Origin: Planktomarina sp.
GTDB taxonomy: Bacteria > Pseudomonadota > Alphaproteobacteria > Rhodobacterales > Rhodobacteraceae
NCBI GenBank assembly: GCA_022425445.1
Contig: JAKMFM010000204.1
Location: 1 to 8,700 of the forward strand
Length of the DNA stretch: 8,700 bases
Reading direction: 5' to 3'
The notes beneath the pieces were generated by a model. It ran no database searches and was not told where the DNA came from. It worked only from the letters and a program-made list of their open reading frames with translations. How positions within the stretch are numbered: position 1 is the first letter of the stretch; each line of letters starts with the position of its first letter. Positions 1 through 6,800 of the stretch are shown here, piece by piece. The position numbers and the translations under genes were made by a program.

Positions 1-1
1 G

Positions 2-391
2 GAATGGTCCTCTCAGCCGCTCTCTGACAATCAAACGGGATGGGACTGGTTTTCGTTGTCTTTGGAGGATGGCAAATTAATGGGATTTCGCCTGCGCCAA
101 ACTGATGGTAGCTACTATACTTCTGCGCCGTGGATTGCCCCTAACGGTTCTGCAACCTCCTACGCCAACGGCGCGTTTGAAGCTGACCCGGTTGCGATCT
201 CTGATGTTGGCGGACGTGATGTGCCTACCACATGGAATGTGCGGTTGCCTGACCGTGGGGTGGATGTCGAGGTGACTGCGATAAACCCACAGGCATGGAT
301 GGATACTTCTGTCCCTTACTGGGAGGGTCCGATTATCGTTCTAGGCAGTCATACAGGGCGCGGCTACCTAGAAATGACGGGTTACGACTAG
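2..391 (+). CDS. C-terminal part of a lipocalin-like AttH/CrtC-family secreted protein (5' end outside window)
   Basis: The reading frame is open from base 2, so the gene begins outside the window; about 129 codons are visible before the TAG at 389-391. The first visible residues (EWSSQPL, then GWDWFSL) and the sequence that follows (KLMGFRLRQTDGSYY, WIAPNG, and near the end YWEGPI and GRGYLEMTGY) are the characteristic blocks of the AttH / carotenoid 1,2-hydratase-like lipocalin-type domain (PF07143 / PF17186). Family knowledge: these proteins are usually exported, and many are encoded beside an ABC transporter ATPase and an FtsX-like permease; few have a proven reaction. Those neighbours would lie to the left and cannot be seen. 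An apparent TTG start at 56 is internal, because the family match continues upstream of it. The family call is confident; the substrate is unknown. Confidence 0.85.
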   Translation, partial: EWSSQPLSDNQTGWDWFSLSLEDGKLMGFRLRQTDGSYYTSAPWIAPNGSATSYANGAFEADPVAISDVGGRDVPTTWNVRLPDRGVDVEVTAINPQAWMDTSVPYWEGPIIVLGSHTGRGYLEMTGYD

Positions 392-501
392 CCTACAAAA
401 AAGTGAGGCAATGTCAGATCAAATCCGGTTGAAGCTGGCAGGCGGGTACTGTCAGACAAAACCAACTTGAGCCGTGCAGGGCTGTTTCGTAGCTTCTCCG
501 T

Positions 502-819
502 ATGACAAAACGCTCGCCATTCAGGTGCTTCAAAACGAGCCCAGAGATCATCCATCTGGCTGTGATTTCGTCCCCCCTTTGGTTGACCACACCCGCTATT
601 TCCGACACCCGCCTGCACGTCGCTGCAAACATGTGTGGTTTTGCATGCGGTTATGCAGCTGTTTGCCTACTGAGGCTGCCATGGTTCGCTTATGGCGCTA
701 CACAGGCAGGGTGGGGGTTGAGTTGGCTGTGAGGCTGTTGCAACGCACCTCAACGCCTCAATCTCAAGCTCAATAGAAACGCCGCTCTTGCTGAGTGGCG
801 CCAACTATTGAGCGCATAG
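502..819 (+). pseudogene. IS6-family transposase remnant (N- and C-terminal scraps only)
   Basis: This is the broken coding part of relic 1. Residues 1-20 (start ATG 502) and the last 17 residues (766-816, stop TAG 817-819) are recognisable. They lie in different reading frames and are separated by about 190 bases with no transposase similarity. The catalytic core is absent, so no active enzyme can be made. The start lies 54 bases inside the left-end ACTGT motif, almost the same as the 53 bases in relic 2, which supports both being the true transposase start. Confidence 0.7.
611..675. repeat. Dispersed intergenic hairpin repeat, copy 1 (42-bp core 625-666)
   Basis: The core begins GCAAACATGTGTGG and ends GCTGTTTGC, so its ends are inverted (GCAAACA pairs with TGTTTGC). 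Inside is a smaller inverted pair, TGCAT (642-646) and ATGCA (653-657). The same 42-bp core occurs at 2138-2179 (41 of 42 identical) and 6813-6854 (36 of 42 identical), always in the same orientation and outside genes. Similarity extends left to GCCTGC and right to about CTGAGG. This copy sits inside IS6 relic 1. It is not obviously coding: the frame open across copies 1 and 2 is interrupted in copy 3. Confidence 0.8.
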
Positions 820-872
820 ATTCAAACTGCGTTAGCAATCCGATGCGAGTTCCTAGTTGTCGGACAGCATCC

Positions 873-978
873 CGGACGGATCAAAGTGGGATTTCAATAA
901 CTACTCTAATTTAAAGAGTGGATTTAGTAGGCCACAATTTTATTATAGCCGTGGGTATCAATACGATTGGAGAATGTG
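873..978. other. AT-rich leader before the 979 gene
   Basis: This stretch lies between the right end of IS6 relic 1 and the ATG at 979. It turns abruptly AT-rich from about 890. It contains a short inverted repeat, ACTCT (903-907) with AGAGT (915-919), and a TATTAT box near 941 that could be a -10 element, although no convincing -35 partner is seen. A Shine-Dalgarno-like GGAG at 969-972 lies 6 bases before the ATG at 979. Any promoter assignment is weak. Confidence 0.3.
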
Positions 979-1602
979 ATGAGTTACACGTCAGTAAGAG
1001 AATTTACACCATATGATGGAAAAGATGTCGTTTTAGAAGAGCGTCTAAAAATGGCAGTAGCTACAATGTCTAAACACGGTTCCAACTCAATGCTATTCAA
1101 GGTAATTATTGGGGATCGCGCTGGAGACTATGAAATATATAATTGGTACGAAACCGTTAGTGCTGGCGTAAGTTCAATGACAAGTTATTCGAATGATCCT
1201 GATATGCAAGCAATCCAGGCCATGAGGGCTGCAGATCCAATTGCCGAAATTCGCGGTCCATGGGTGGGTAGAGTGATCCACAATAATACTATGGGCGACG
1301 CTCGGATGGTGAGTGTGCATCGGGATTATGCTGTTGCCAGAAGCGATGTTCCAAAAATGATGGAGCTAATTCCAGATCTTCAAAAAATTACTGACAGTTT
1401 GAACACAGAATTAGCAGTAGGTGTTCCGTTTATCGCTGAAGATCATCAAATGATGCGAGTTGTCTATCGCTTTAAGAACCTTGCGCACTGGGGTGAAAGT
1501 GTGGATGCCATAGCAAATAATAGTGAATTTGCTTCTTTGGTTGAAAAAGCGAATGAAATTGGAGTGTTAGCCCACTCACGTGTGCTTGCGAAATTAGTAT
1601 AG
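979..1602 (+). CDS. Two-domain ferredoxin-like (dimeric alpha-beta barrel type) protein of unknown function
   Basis: This is a 207-residue protein if started at the ATG at 979, which has GGAG 6 bases upstream. A TTG at 967 would add four residues but overlaps that ribosome site, so I prefer the ATG. No signal peptide or membrane segment is visible, so it is probably cytoplasmic. It reads as two similar halves, about residues 5-105 and 110-207. Each starts with a strand, then a helix rich in acidic and basic residues, a strand pair (LFKVIIGDRAGDYEIYNWY; MMRVVYRF) and a final helix and strand. That pattern suggests a tandem ferredoxin-like fold as in NIPSNAP or antibiotic-biosynthesis-monooxygenase-like families, but I see no catalytic signature and name no function. 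Codon use is visibly AT-richer than its neighbours, and the gene lies between two same-direction IS6 relics, which suggests acquisition. Confidence 0.75.
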   Translation: MSYTSVREFTPYDGKDVVLEERLKMAVATMSKHGSNSMLFKVIIGDRAGDYEIYNWYETVSAGVSSMTSYSNDPDMQAIQAMRAADPIAEIRGPWVGRVIHNNTMGDARMVSVHRDYAVARSDVPKMMELIPDLQKITDSLNTELAVGVPFIAEDHQMMRVVYRFKNLAHWGESVDAIANNSEFASLVEKANEIGVLAHSRVLAKLV

Positions 1603-1620
1603 CTCTTTTATGGCTATTCA

Positions 1621-1651
1621 TGATGTTGTCAGAGTTACTCTGACAACATCA
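1621..1651. terminator. 31-bp near-perfect palindrome after the 979 gene (possible terminator)
   Basis: TGATGTTGTCAGAGT is followed by one T and then its exact reverse complement, giving 15-bp arms with a 1-base centre (about 14 pairs with a TTA loop as RNA). It begins 18 bases after the stop codon at 1602, the usual place for a transcription terminator, but it is followed by TCAGGCG rather than a T-run, so it is not a classical intrinsic terminator. It could work in both directions, or it could be a joint of two IS ends, because its arms contain TGTCAGA, which is also part of the IS6 terminal repeat seen nearby. Confidence 0.5.
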
Positions 1652-1668
1652 TCAGGCGTGGTCGGAAA

Positions 1669-2004
1669 GGCACTGTCAGCTCAAACTTGGTTGGGCACTG
1701 TAAGATTAAACTCGGTTGAAGCGAGCACGGTGTATTTGTAGCATCCGCAATGACAAAACGCTCCCCATTCAGGTCCTTTAAAACGAGCCCTGAGATCATC
1801 CGCTTGGCTTTGGCGCTTGGTGTTCGTTTTCCACTTTAGCTTCGTTAAAGCGAATAACGTTGGTTTATGGTGTTTAGGGATGAAAAACATTGGTAATTCA
1901 CCTCAATCACGCCGCTACGCTCGCTTAGTGCCACCAATTTTTGAGCGCATAGATTCAGGCTGCGCCAGTATTTCGATGCGGGTTCTCATTCGTCTGACAG
2001 CACC
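1669..2004 (+). mobile_element. Decayed IS6-family insertion sequence, relic 2 (both ends, internal deletion)
   Basis: Two left-end motifs occur in tandem: GGCACTGTCAGCTCAAAC at 1669-1686 and GGCACTGTAAGATTAAAC beginning at 1694. The second has the same distance to the transposase ATG as in relic 1 (53 versus 54 bases). The right end at 1989-2004 is, on the reverse strand, GGTGCTGTCAGACGAA, a good inverted partner of the left ends. The transposase scraps at 1750-1836 and 1899-1952 lie between. The element is about 310-335 bp, against roughly 0.8 kb for an intact IS6 element, so the central catalytic part has gone. Its orientation matches relics 1 and 3. Confidence 0.75.
1750..1952 (+). pseudogene. 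IS6-family transposase remnant (N- and C-terminal scraps, several stops)
   Basis: The ATG at 1750 begins MTKRSPFRSFKTSPEIIRLA and continues LALGVRFPL before a TAG. Family members continue FPLSLR here, and the sequence after the stop still reads LR, so a single base change probably created the stop. The C-terminal scrap at 1899-1952 reads HLNHAATLA, stop, CHQFLSA, stop, aligning with KLNRNAALAEWRQLLSA of relic 1; a base change has destroyed the E-W pair. The catalytic core is missing. This is clearly dead and older-looking than relic 1. Confidence 0.75.
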
Positions 2005-2266
2005 GCCACTCCGCTCATACAAGCCTATGATTAAAAGCAATTTACTTAAAGACCAGTTAATTTACCCCTACTTTTATCCCTACAATCTTGACTGCACGCT
2101 TCAATTCCGCCACGAGCCGGCATGCCTGCGCGTCGTTGCAAACATGTGTGGTTTTGCATGCGGTTATGCGGCTGTTTGCCTGCTGAGGCCACTAGCCGGT
2201 GTTGAGCTGAAAGCCCTTGTATGGTAAGTAGCATCCCGTGAGGAGAAGCTATTTAGCGAGCACCCC
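2005..2266. other. Gene-free leader of the DUF1800 operon
   Basis: This is about 260 bases between the right end of IS6 relic 2 and the ATG at 2267. It holds hairpin-repeat copy 2 (2124-2188) and an AGGAGA at 2241-2246. That Shine-Dalgarno-like motif is about 20 bases before the ATG, too far to serve it well. I see no convincing promoter. Small frames crossing this stretch on either strand follow the repeat and show no family similarity. Confidence 0.4.
2124..2188. repeat. Dispersed intergenic hairpin repeat, copy 2 (42-bp core 2138-2179)
   Basis: The core differs from copy 1 at a single base (GCGGCTGTTTGC here, GCAGCTGTTTGC there). The terminal GCAAACA/TGTTTGC arms are intact. Unlike copies 1 and 3, it lies outside the IS6 relic, about 130 bases past its right end and about 90 bases before the DUF1800 gene. 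This shows that the hairpin is a separate element rather than part of IS6. It may lie in the 5' leader of the DUF1800 operon transcript. Confidence 0.8.
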
Positions 2267-5074
2267 ATGATCGAAGTGCGAAAATTATTACTTATCGCTG
2301 GCATGATGGCTAGCACAGTAGGAGCGACGGCTTCAGTTTTAGCCAAGGATCGCAGTGTTGAGCGGGCACAGCAGATCCTGACCTTGTCTGGGTTTGAACC
2401 GGGGCCTGTTGACGGCCTATGGGGGCGGCACACAACATCCGCGCTGGTGGAAATTGCGATTGAGGCTGATTCGCCAGTTGTCCCCTTATCGGCGCGTGAG
2501 TTGCGCCCCTCGTTCTTTGCGGCAATGTGGGGGGTCTACCATCGGCGGACGGAAGCAGCTGAGGCGACCCAGCCCCATTTGCAAAAAATCATCGATGTGG
2601 CAGATGCACGGCACCTGCTCGAGCGTGCTGGCATTGGCGCCCATCCGAGCGAGATCATCGAACTGGTTGGCATGACACGCAGTCAGGCGGTTACCCATGT
2701 TTTAAAAGCAATTGATGGCAGACGCACAAGTTCGGAACCGCCGGCCTTTTTGTCCTCATCGTCGGTGCCACACTACTGGATCCGTTGGGATTACGAAGAG
2801 GAAGACCGCCAGTCCTTTCGCATCGCCAGAGACCAGGAGTTGTCGGAATTGCGTAACTGGTGGGTGCGCGAAATGATCGCCACACCGAACCCAATGGCCG
2901 AACGACTGATCCTTTTGTGGCACAACCATTTCGTTACCGCATATTCTGGTTTGCAGGAAGAGGTGCACGCGGTGGCACTCCAACACTGGACTTTCCGCGA
3001 GTTGGGCCACGGCAGTTTCCGTGATCTGACGCATGCTATAGTGCGTGATCCGGCGATGTTGAACTATCTGGACAATAACCGCAGCCGCAAGGAACAGCCG
3101 AACGAGAACCTGGCGCGCGAGCTGATGGAATTGTTTGTCCTAGGCGAAGGAAATTACACTGAAGCGACGGTCAAGGAAGTGGCCCGCGCCCTTACAGGTT
3201 ATAGTTACAACGAGATGCGAAATTTCGAATTCGAGTTCAATCCGTGGGACCATGATCGCGGCGCTAAGACGGTGCTGGGCCAACGCGGACGTTTTGACGG
3301 TGATGATATTGTCGACGTTCTCCTGGACCAGCCCGCCTCGGCAGAGTTTATATCGCGACGGTTCTGGAACGTCTACATCTCTGATTTCAATGTCGACGAA
3401 GCTCATTTGCAGAACATCGCGTCCAGGTTTCGTGAAAGCGACTATGAAATCCCGGTGCTGCTGCGGGCGGTGCTGACGTCTCAGGCGTTCTGGGCACCGG
3501 AAAACCGCGCGACTATAGTGAAATCTCCAGTAGATCTTTTGGTGGGCGGGATTCGGTCAATCGGGGTTCTGCCCGAATGGTGGGCGGAGCTGCCAAACCG
3601 GATGGCCAGCCTTGGTCAGAACCTGTTCGAAGCGCCCAATGTTGCTGGTTGGCCCGGTGGGCCGGACTGGGTGACCCCCTCGCGGCTTCTACTGCGGGGC
3701 GAGATGCTCAGCGATCTGGCAATGGCCGAACCGCTTGAGGCCGAGCAGGACCCGGCAATGGTGATGGCGGCGATGATGGGGGAAATGGCCGGAGACAACC
3801 CAATGATAGCACTGTCAGACGACCCCGTAGGCCGGTCGGTGTTTATCCGTTACGCTGCCGAAGATTTTGAAGGGCCCCCGAAATTCCGTATCTCTGCAGC
3901 AACGACCGTTGGCGACAGGAGCCAGATTGCATGGATCAGCCAGACCCAGACCGCTAGAGGCGGCATCGATACGGCGCGGTTCGGACGGGTCGAGACCTCG
4001 GACCTGCCGTGGCGCATCGCGCAGGTGGATTTCTCAGAAGACATCGACCCGGTCAAAATAATCGTATATTTCCAGAACGACCACTGCTGCGGTCCCGGTG
4101 GTTCTGATGGCGGCGACAGGAACTTTTTTGTGGATTGGGTGGCGCTGGACGGGCGGCTGTATCCCGCCGCGCAGGGCAAGCAAATCACTAACTGTAGCAA
4201 TAACCAGGAAAACCCGGGCCGGATGTATTGTTCGGGCCGGTTGGAAATGGCCGAGTTCATTGAGCTTTCTGACCCCGAAGCCCGGCCGATTGCGGCTAGC
4301 CAGACGGGTCAGGGACTTCAGGTCGATCGTGTTGCCTTTGAATGGGGCGATTCCTACGATCCGAATTCGAATTGGCAAAGCGTCAATTTCGCTCTGTTGA
4401 AACCCCGTCTGGGATCAATTGAAGTCGATGCGGTTCGCATCCGGATCATTCGCAACCGCAGTGACAAGGGAATGCGCACACTGCTGCAATTCGAAGACCG
4501 GTCCTGTTATCCGACCTGCCTTGGCGGGCCGCTGCCCCGTGCTGCTTATACCAACGACGACTCGGGCTCGCGTCAAATTAATTTGGTGCTGTCCGGCCCC
4601 GAATGGAACGACGAACGCGCGCAGTGGAACCAGTTGACCGAAGCGCAGCGCGCCTTCGTGTCGGCGATCTGGATGGCCGTGCCGGAGATTCTGGAACAGT
4701 CCAAAAATGGCCGCAACTGGCGCGAACGCAATGCCCACGCGCAGTTGGGCGGCTGGGAGCAAGTGCTAGGGCACATTGTGCGCACCTTGCCGAAATCACG
4801 CTATGCCCGTTATGCCCCGGACGAGGTGTTGCAGATTGTGCCCTCGGCCAACGGTGGCGGCATGATGATGTCGATGATGAGCAGCCTGGCCAACACCAGT
4901 CCCGACCAGATCGCCGGCGTCTTCCGCGATCAGGCCCAGTGGACCGAGTGGGAGGAATTGAGCGGGACCATGCCGCCAGCGCAGATCTTCCTGGCGAGTG
5001 CGCCCGTTTCGTCGTCTGCCACAACGTCGGATTTAAATATTCTGTTCCTTGATCCGATCTACAACCTAAAATAA
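2267..5074 (+). CDS. Exported DUF1800 protein with peptidoglycan-binding-like repeat and embedded carbohydrate-binding-like segment
   Basis: This protein has 935 residues, roughly twice the usual DUF1800 length. Residues 1-26 form a Sec-type signal peptide (basic start, hydrophobic stretch, likely cleavage after SVLA). Residues about 33-60 match a single PG_binding_1 repeat (QQILTLSGF, then PGPVDGLWGRHTT). DUF1800 (PF08811) follows: LLERAGIGA near 120, WHNHF at 218-222, NENLARELMEL from 279, ARALTGY, and PNVAGWPGG at 457-465. An extra segment, about 510-770, contains ND at 604-605 and DRNFFVDW from 617, resembling Ca-dependent xylan-binding modules (CBM60/PF16841). All six cysteines (607, 608, 643, 655, 747, 751) are there, so disulfides are likely. 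The C-terminal 150 residues are unassigned. The ATG at 2267 has no good ribosome site; GTG 2276 would leave a shorter but adequate signal peptide. The biochemical role is unknown; an envelope or extracellular location is inferred. Confidence 0.9.
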   Translation: MIEVRKLLLIAGMMASTVGATASVLAKDRSVERAQQILTLSGFEPGPVDGLWGRHTTSALVEIAIEADSPVVPLSARELRPSFFAAMWGVYHRRTEAAEATQPHLQKIIDVADARHLLERAGIGAHPSEIIELVGMTRSQAVTHVLKAIDGRRTSSEPPAFLSSSSVPHYWIRWDYEEEDRQSFRIARDQELSELRNWWVREMIATPNPMAERLILLWHNHFVTAYSGLQEEVHAVALQHWTFRELGHGSFRDLTHAIVRDPAMLNYLDNNRSRKEQPNENLARELMELFVLGEGNYTEATVKEVARALTGYSYNEMRNFEFEFNPWDHDRGAKTVLGQRGRFDGDDIVDVLLDQPASAEFISRRFWNVYISDFNVDEAHLQNIASRFRESDYEIPVLLRAVLTSQAFWAPENRATIVKSPVDLLVGGIRSIGVLPEWWAELPNRMASLGQNLFEAPNVAGWPGGPDWVTPSRLLLRGEMLSDLAMAEPLEAEQDPAMVMAAMMGEMAGDNPMIALSDDPVGRSVFIRYAAEDFEGPPKFRISAATTVGDRSQIAWISQTQTARGGIDTARFGRVETSDLPWRIAQVDFSEDIDPVKIIVYFQNDHCCGPGGSDGGDRNFFVDWVALDGRLYPAAQGKQITNCSNNQENPGRMYCSGRLEMAEFIELSDPEARPIAASQTGQGLQVDRVAFEWGDSYDPNSNWQSVNFALLKPRLGSIEVDAVRIRIIRNRSDKGMRTLLQFEDRSCYPTCLGGPLPRAAYTNDDSGSRQINLVLSGPEWNDERAQWNQLTEAQRAFVSAIWMAVPEILEQSKNGRNWRERNAHAQLGGWEQVLGHIVRTLPKSRYARYAPDEVLQIVPSANGGGMMMSMMSSLANTSPDQIAGVFRDQAQWTEWEELSGTMPPAQIFLASAPVSSSATTSDLNILFLDPIYNLK

Positions 5075-5089
5075 CGCAGAGAGGTCCCT

Positions 5090-6277
5090 ATGAACCGTCG
5101 TACTCTTTTGAATGCCCTGGTCGCGGGACTTGCTATCCCGCTGGCACCGATCCGCTTGGCACATGCGGCCCAACGCAGTGGCCGCCGTCTGATTTTGGTG
5201 GAACTGTCCGGTGCCAATGACGGGTTAAACACTGTGGTTCCAATCAAGGATGAACGGTATCGCGAGATCCGGCCGAACATCGGTCTGAAAGGACACGAGG
5301 TGTTCGACATCGGCAACGGGTTGGCCCTGCACGAATCGCTGAAACCTCTGGACGCGGCTCTGCAAGCCGGAGACTTGGCCATCATCCATGGCCTTGGCTA
5401 CCCCGGTCAGAACCGCTCGCACTTCAAGTCCATCGCACTTTGGGAAACCGGCGGCGACGGCAACCGGGCCGGAAAAACCGGATGGCTGACCGAAGATATC
5501 GAAGGCATGGGCAGCGCTAATGAATTTGACGCCCACGGGATCAGCTTGGATGGGGGCATGGGGGTGTTTACCTCGTCTTCGGGCGTGTGGCTGTCGATGA
5601 CCTCACTCAGCCAGTTCACCAGCCTGAGCGATGCGACGTCGCGGGTGGCGTCAAACTCCAGCGGTGTTTCCTCCTTGAGTAATCAAGCCCTCTCGATGAT
5701 ACTGGACCGCGGGCAGGCGCTTAACACCGCAATAACGCGAATTTCTGACAAGATTGTCGTGATGAACAATCATACCGAGTTTCGTATCAATGCTGGTGAG
5801 CTGGGGCGTCAGGCAGCCATGGCGGCGAATTTGGTGCAGGCGGGAATCGACGCACCCGTTCTCAAGCTCAAAATTGACGGGTTTGACACCCATGAAAACC
5901 AATATTGGTCGCACAAGAACTTGTTGCGAGACTTAGGCAATGCACTTGCAGGGCTGCGTACCATGCTTATAAGCAGTGGCCATTGGGAAGATACGCTGGT
6001 CATGACCTACAGCGAATTTGGACGCCGGGCGGTCGAAAACCACTCAGGAGGCACTGATCACGGCACCGCTGCTCCGCATTTCTTAATGAGTGGTGCTCTG
6101 GAAGGTGGGATCTGGGGCGCACACCCTGACCTTGGCACGCTACAGGAGGGTGATATGCAGTTCACGATGGACTACCGGTCAGTTTATCACCTTGTCCTAG
6201 CCAATTGGTTCGGTCTGGAACATAATCGTTTTCAGGATTTCGACAAGTCGGCAATCGAGGGGTTGCTGATGTCATAA
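5090..6277 (+). CDS. Exported DUF1501 protein (alkaline-phosphatase-like fold), partner of DUF1800
   Basis: This is a complete 395-residue protein starting at ATG 5090, with GAGAGG at 5079-5084 as ribosome site, 15 bases after the DUF1800 stop, so the two are almost certainly one operon. The N-terminus (MNRRTLLNALVAGLA..., ending RLAHA) carries a twin arginine before a hydrophobic stretch and resembles a Tat signal, with cleavage likely after AHA near residue 26. DUF1501 (PF07394) blocks are clear: ELSGANDGLNTVVP from residue 38, GLGYPGQNRSHF, FDTH at 265-268, YSEFGRR around 308-313, and GTDHG at 321-325. The D, H and E residues in these blocks are typical of this phosphatase/sulfatase-like superfamily and may bind metal. 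Family knowledge: DUF1501 genes commonly neighbour DUF1800 genes, but the substrate is not established. Confidence 0.92.
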   Translation: MNRRTLLNALVAGLAIPLAPIRLAHAAQRSGRRLILVELSGANDGLNTVVPIKDERYREIRPNIGLKGHEVFDIGNGLALHESLKPLDAALQAGDLAIIHGLGYPGQNRSHFKSIALWETGGDGNRAGKTGWLTEDIEGMGSANEFDAHGISLDGGMGVFTSSSGVWLSMTSLSQFTSLSDATSRVASNSSGVSSLSNQALSMILDRGQALNTAITRISDKIVVMNNHTEFRINAGELGRQAAMAANLVQAGIDAPVLKLKIDGFDTHENQYWSHKNLLRDLGNALAGLRTMLISSGHWEDTLVMTYSEFGRRAVENHSGGTDHGTAAPHFLMSGALEGGIWGAHPDLGTLQEGDMQFTMDYRSVYHLVLANWFGLEHNRFQDFDKSAIEGLLMS

Positions 6278-6800
6278 GTATTATGCCAATAAACAGCGCT
6301 CTAAATCCCAAGAAATGCATCTGTGCGCATGTTGCGCATGTACTTTCAGTAACTCTAAGTCAGCGTAAGTCCACCAAAGAAGTCTATAGAAAACTCATGC
6401 GCAGCACGCGCACAGACGCAATCGTTAACCAATGGTCAACAACAAAAACACCAACAGTCCTTTTAGTCCGCTTTTGTTAAAACCAAAGATAACCAAAGGC
6501 ACCTGGGGCCACATTTGTCATCCATGGGACCCTATTAGCCTCAGGCAACCACAGAGGCCACCAAAGGCGCCCTAGACAGACACAGGTGGCTGTAGTTAAG
6601 CTGCTGTTATCGTTGATGTCGCTGTGTCGACTGATGCCGTGCTAAGGAACCAGTGTCCGTGTGGTGGTGCCATAAAATCAAATACATAGCCAAATCTTAA
6701 AAAATGAGCAAATCTCAGCGAGACAAAGTGGCGTGGGGACACGTAGAATTACCCTTTTCAACACTTGATTGGCGAGCCGATGTCCGTCACGCGCCCGCAC
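6278..6800. other. Gene-free region downstream of the DUF1501 gene
   Basis: This is about 520 bases with no supportable gene. It contains the long inverted repeat at 6316-6420. Beyond it is a stretch rich in CCAAAG-type words (ACCAAAGG at about 6493 and 6562, plus related AACCAA words between). One frame at 6283-6480 is open for 65 codons, but it runs through both arms of the inverted repeat, has no ribosome site worth noting and resembles no family. No terminator with a T-run is seen immediately after the DUF1501 stop. Confidence 0.5.
6316..6420. repeat. Long imperfect inverted repeat, 25-bp arms with 55-base centre
   Basis: The left arm (6316-6340, TGCATCTGTGCGCATGTTGC then GCATG) pairs with the right arm (6396-6420) at 22 of 25 positions. 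The arms are rich in GCGC words. The centre (6341-6395) is AT-richer and has no obvious internal symmetry. It begins 38 bases after the DUF1501 stop. It could fold in RNA as a large stem and act as a 3'-end or stability element, or it could be the terminal inverted repeats of a tiny non-autonomous element. No flanking target duplication is evident to me. Confidence 0.7.

Larger units (their letters stand above)
445..872 (+). mobile_element. Decayed IS6-family insertion sequence, relic 1 (both ends, internal deletion)
   Basis: The left end reads GGTACTGTCAGACAAA at 445-460. The right end at 857-872 is, on the reverse strand, GGATGCTGTCCGACAA, a degenerate terminal inverted repeat. An ATG at 502 opens a frame reading MTKRSPFRCFKTSPEIIHLA, which I recognise as the N-terminus of IS6-family transposases; the match fails after roughly 22 codons. 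Codons 766-819 read KLNRNAALAEWRQLLSA and then stop, which matches the C-terminus of the same family. An intact IS6 transposase is about 230 residues with a DDE catalytic core, and that whole core is missing. The 42-bp hairpin repeat lies between the two preserved parts. A second left-end-like motif (GGCAATGTCAGATCAAA) lies just outside, at 407-423. Confidence 0.75.

Noticed and set aside
388..632. Two overlapping minus-strand open frames
   Set aside because: They are the antisense of the IS6 left end and transposase N-terminus, which reads convincingly on the + strand.
571..760. Middle of relic 1 considered as surviving transposase core
   Set aside because: No DDE-region similarity is visible in any frame; part of it is the hairpin repeat, which occurs outside IS6 in copy 2.
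1817..2227. 136-codon + strand open frame
   Set aside because: It runs through the IS6 relic 2 remnant and into the hairpin repeat, has no family resemblance, and shares only the repeat-derived part with the frame at 502-732.
4578..5052. Open frames of 148-149 codons on both strands inside the DUF1800 gene
   Set aside because: They are composition-driven shadows rich in Arg/Pro/Ala in a GC-rich coding region; the DUF1800 frame is continuous across it.
6283..6480. 65-codon open frame after the DUF1501 gene
   Set aside because: It passes through both arms of the long inverted repeat, lacks a ribosome site and has no recognisable motif.
6480..6600. Recurring CCAAAG words, considered as a CRISPR or short tandem array
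   Set aside because: The words are short, irregularly spaced and imperfect; there is no fixed repeat-spacer pattern.
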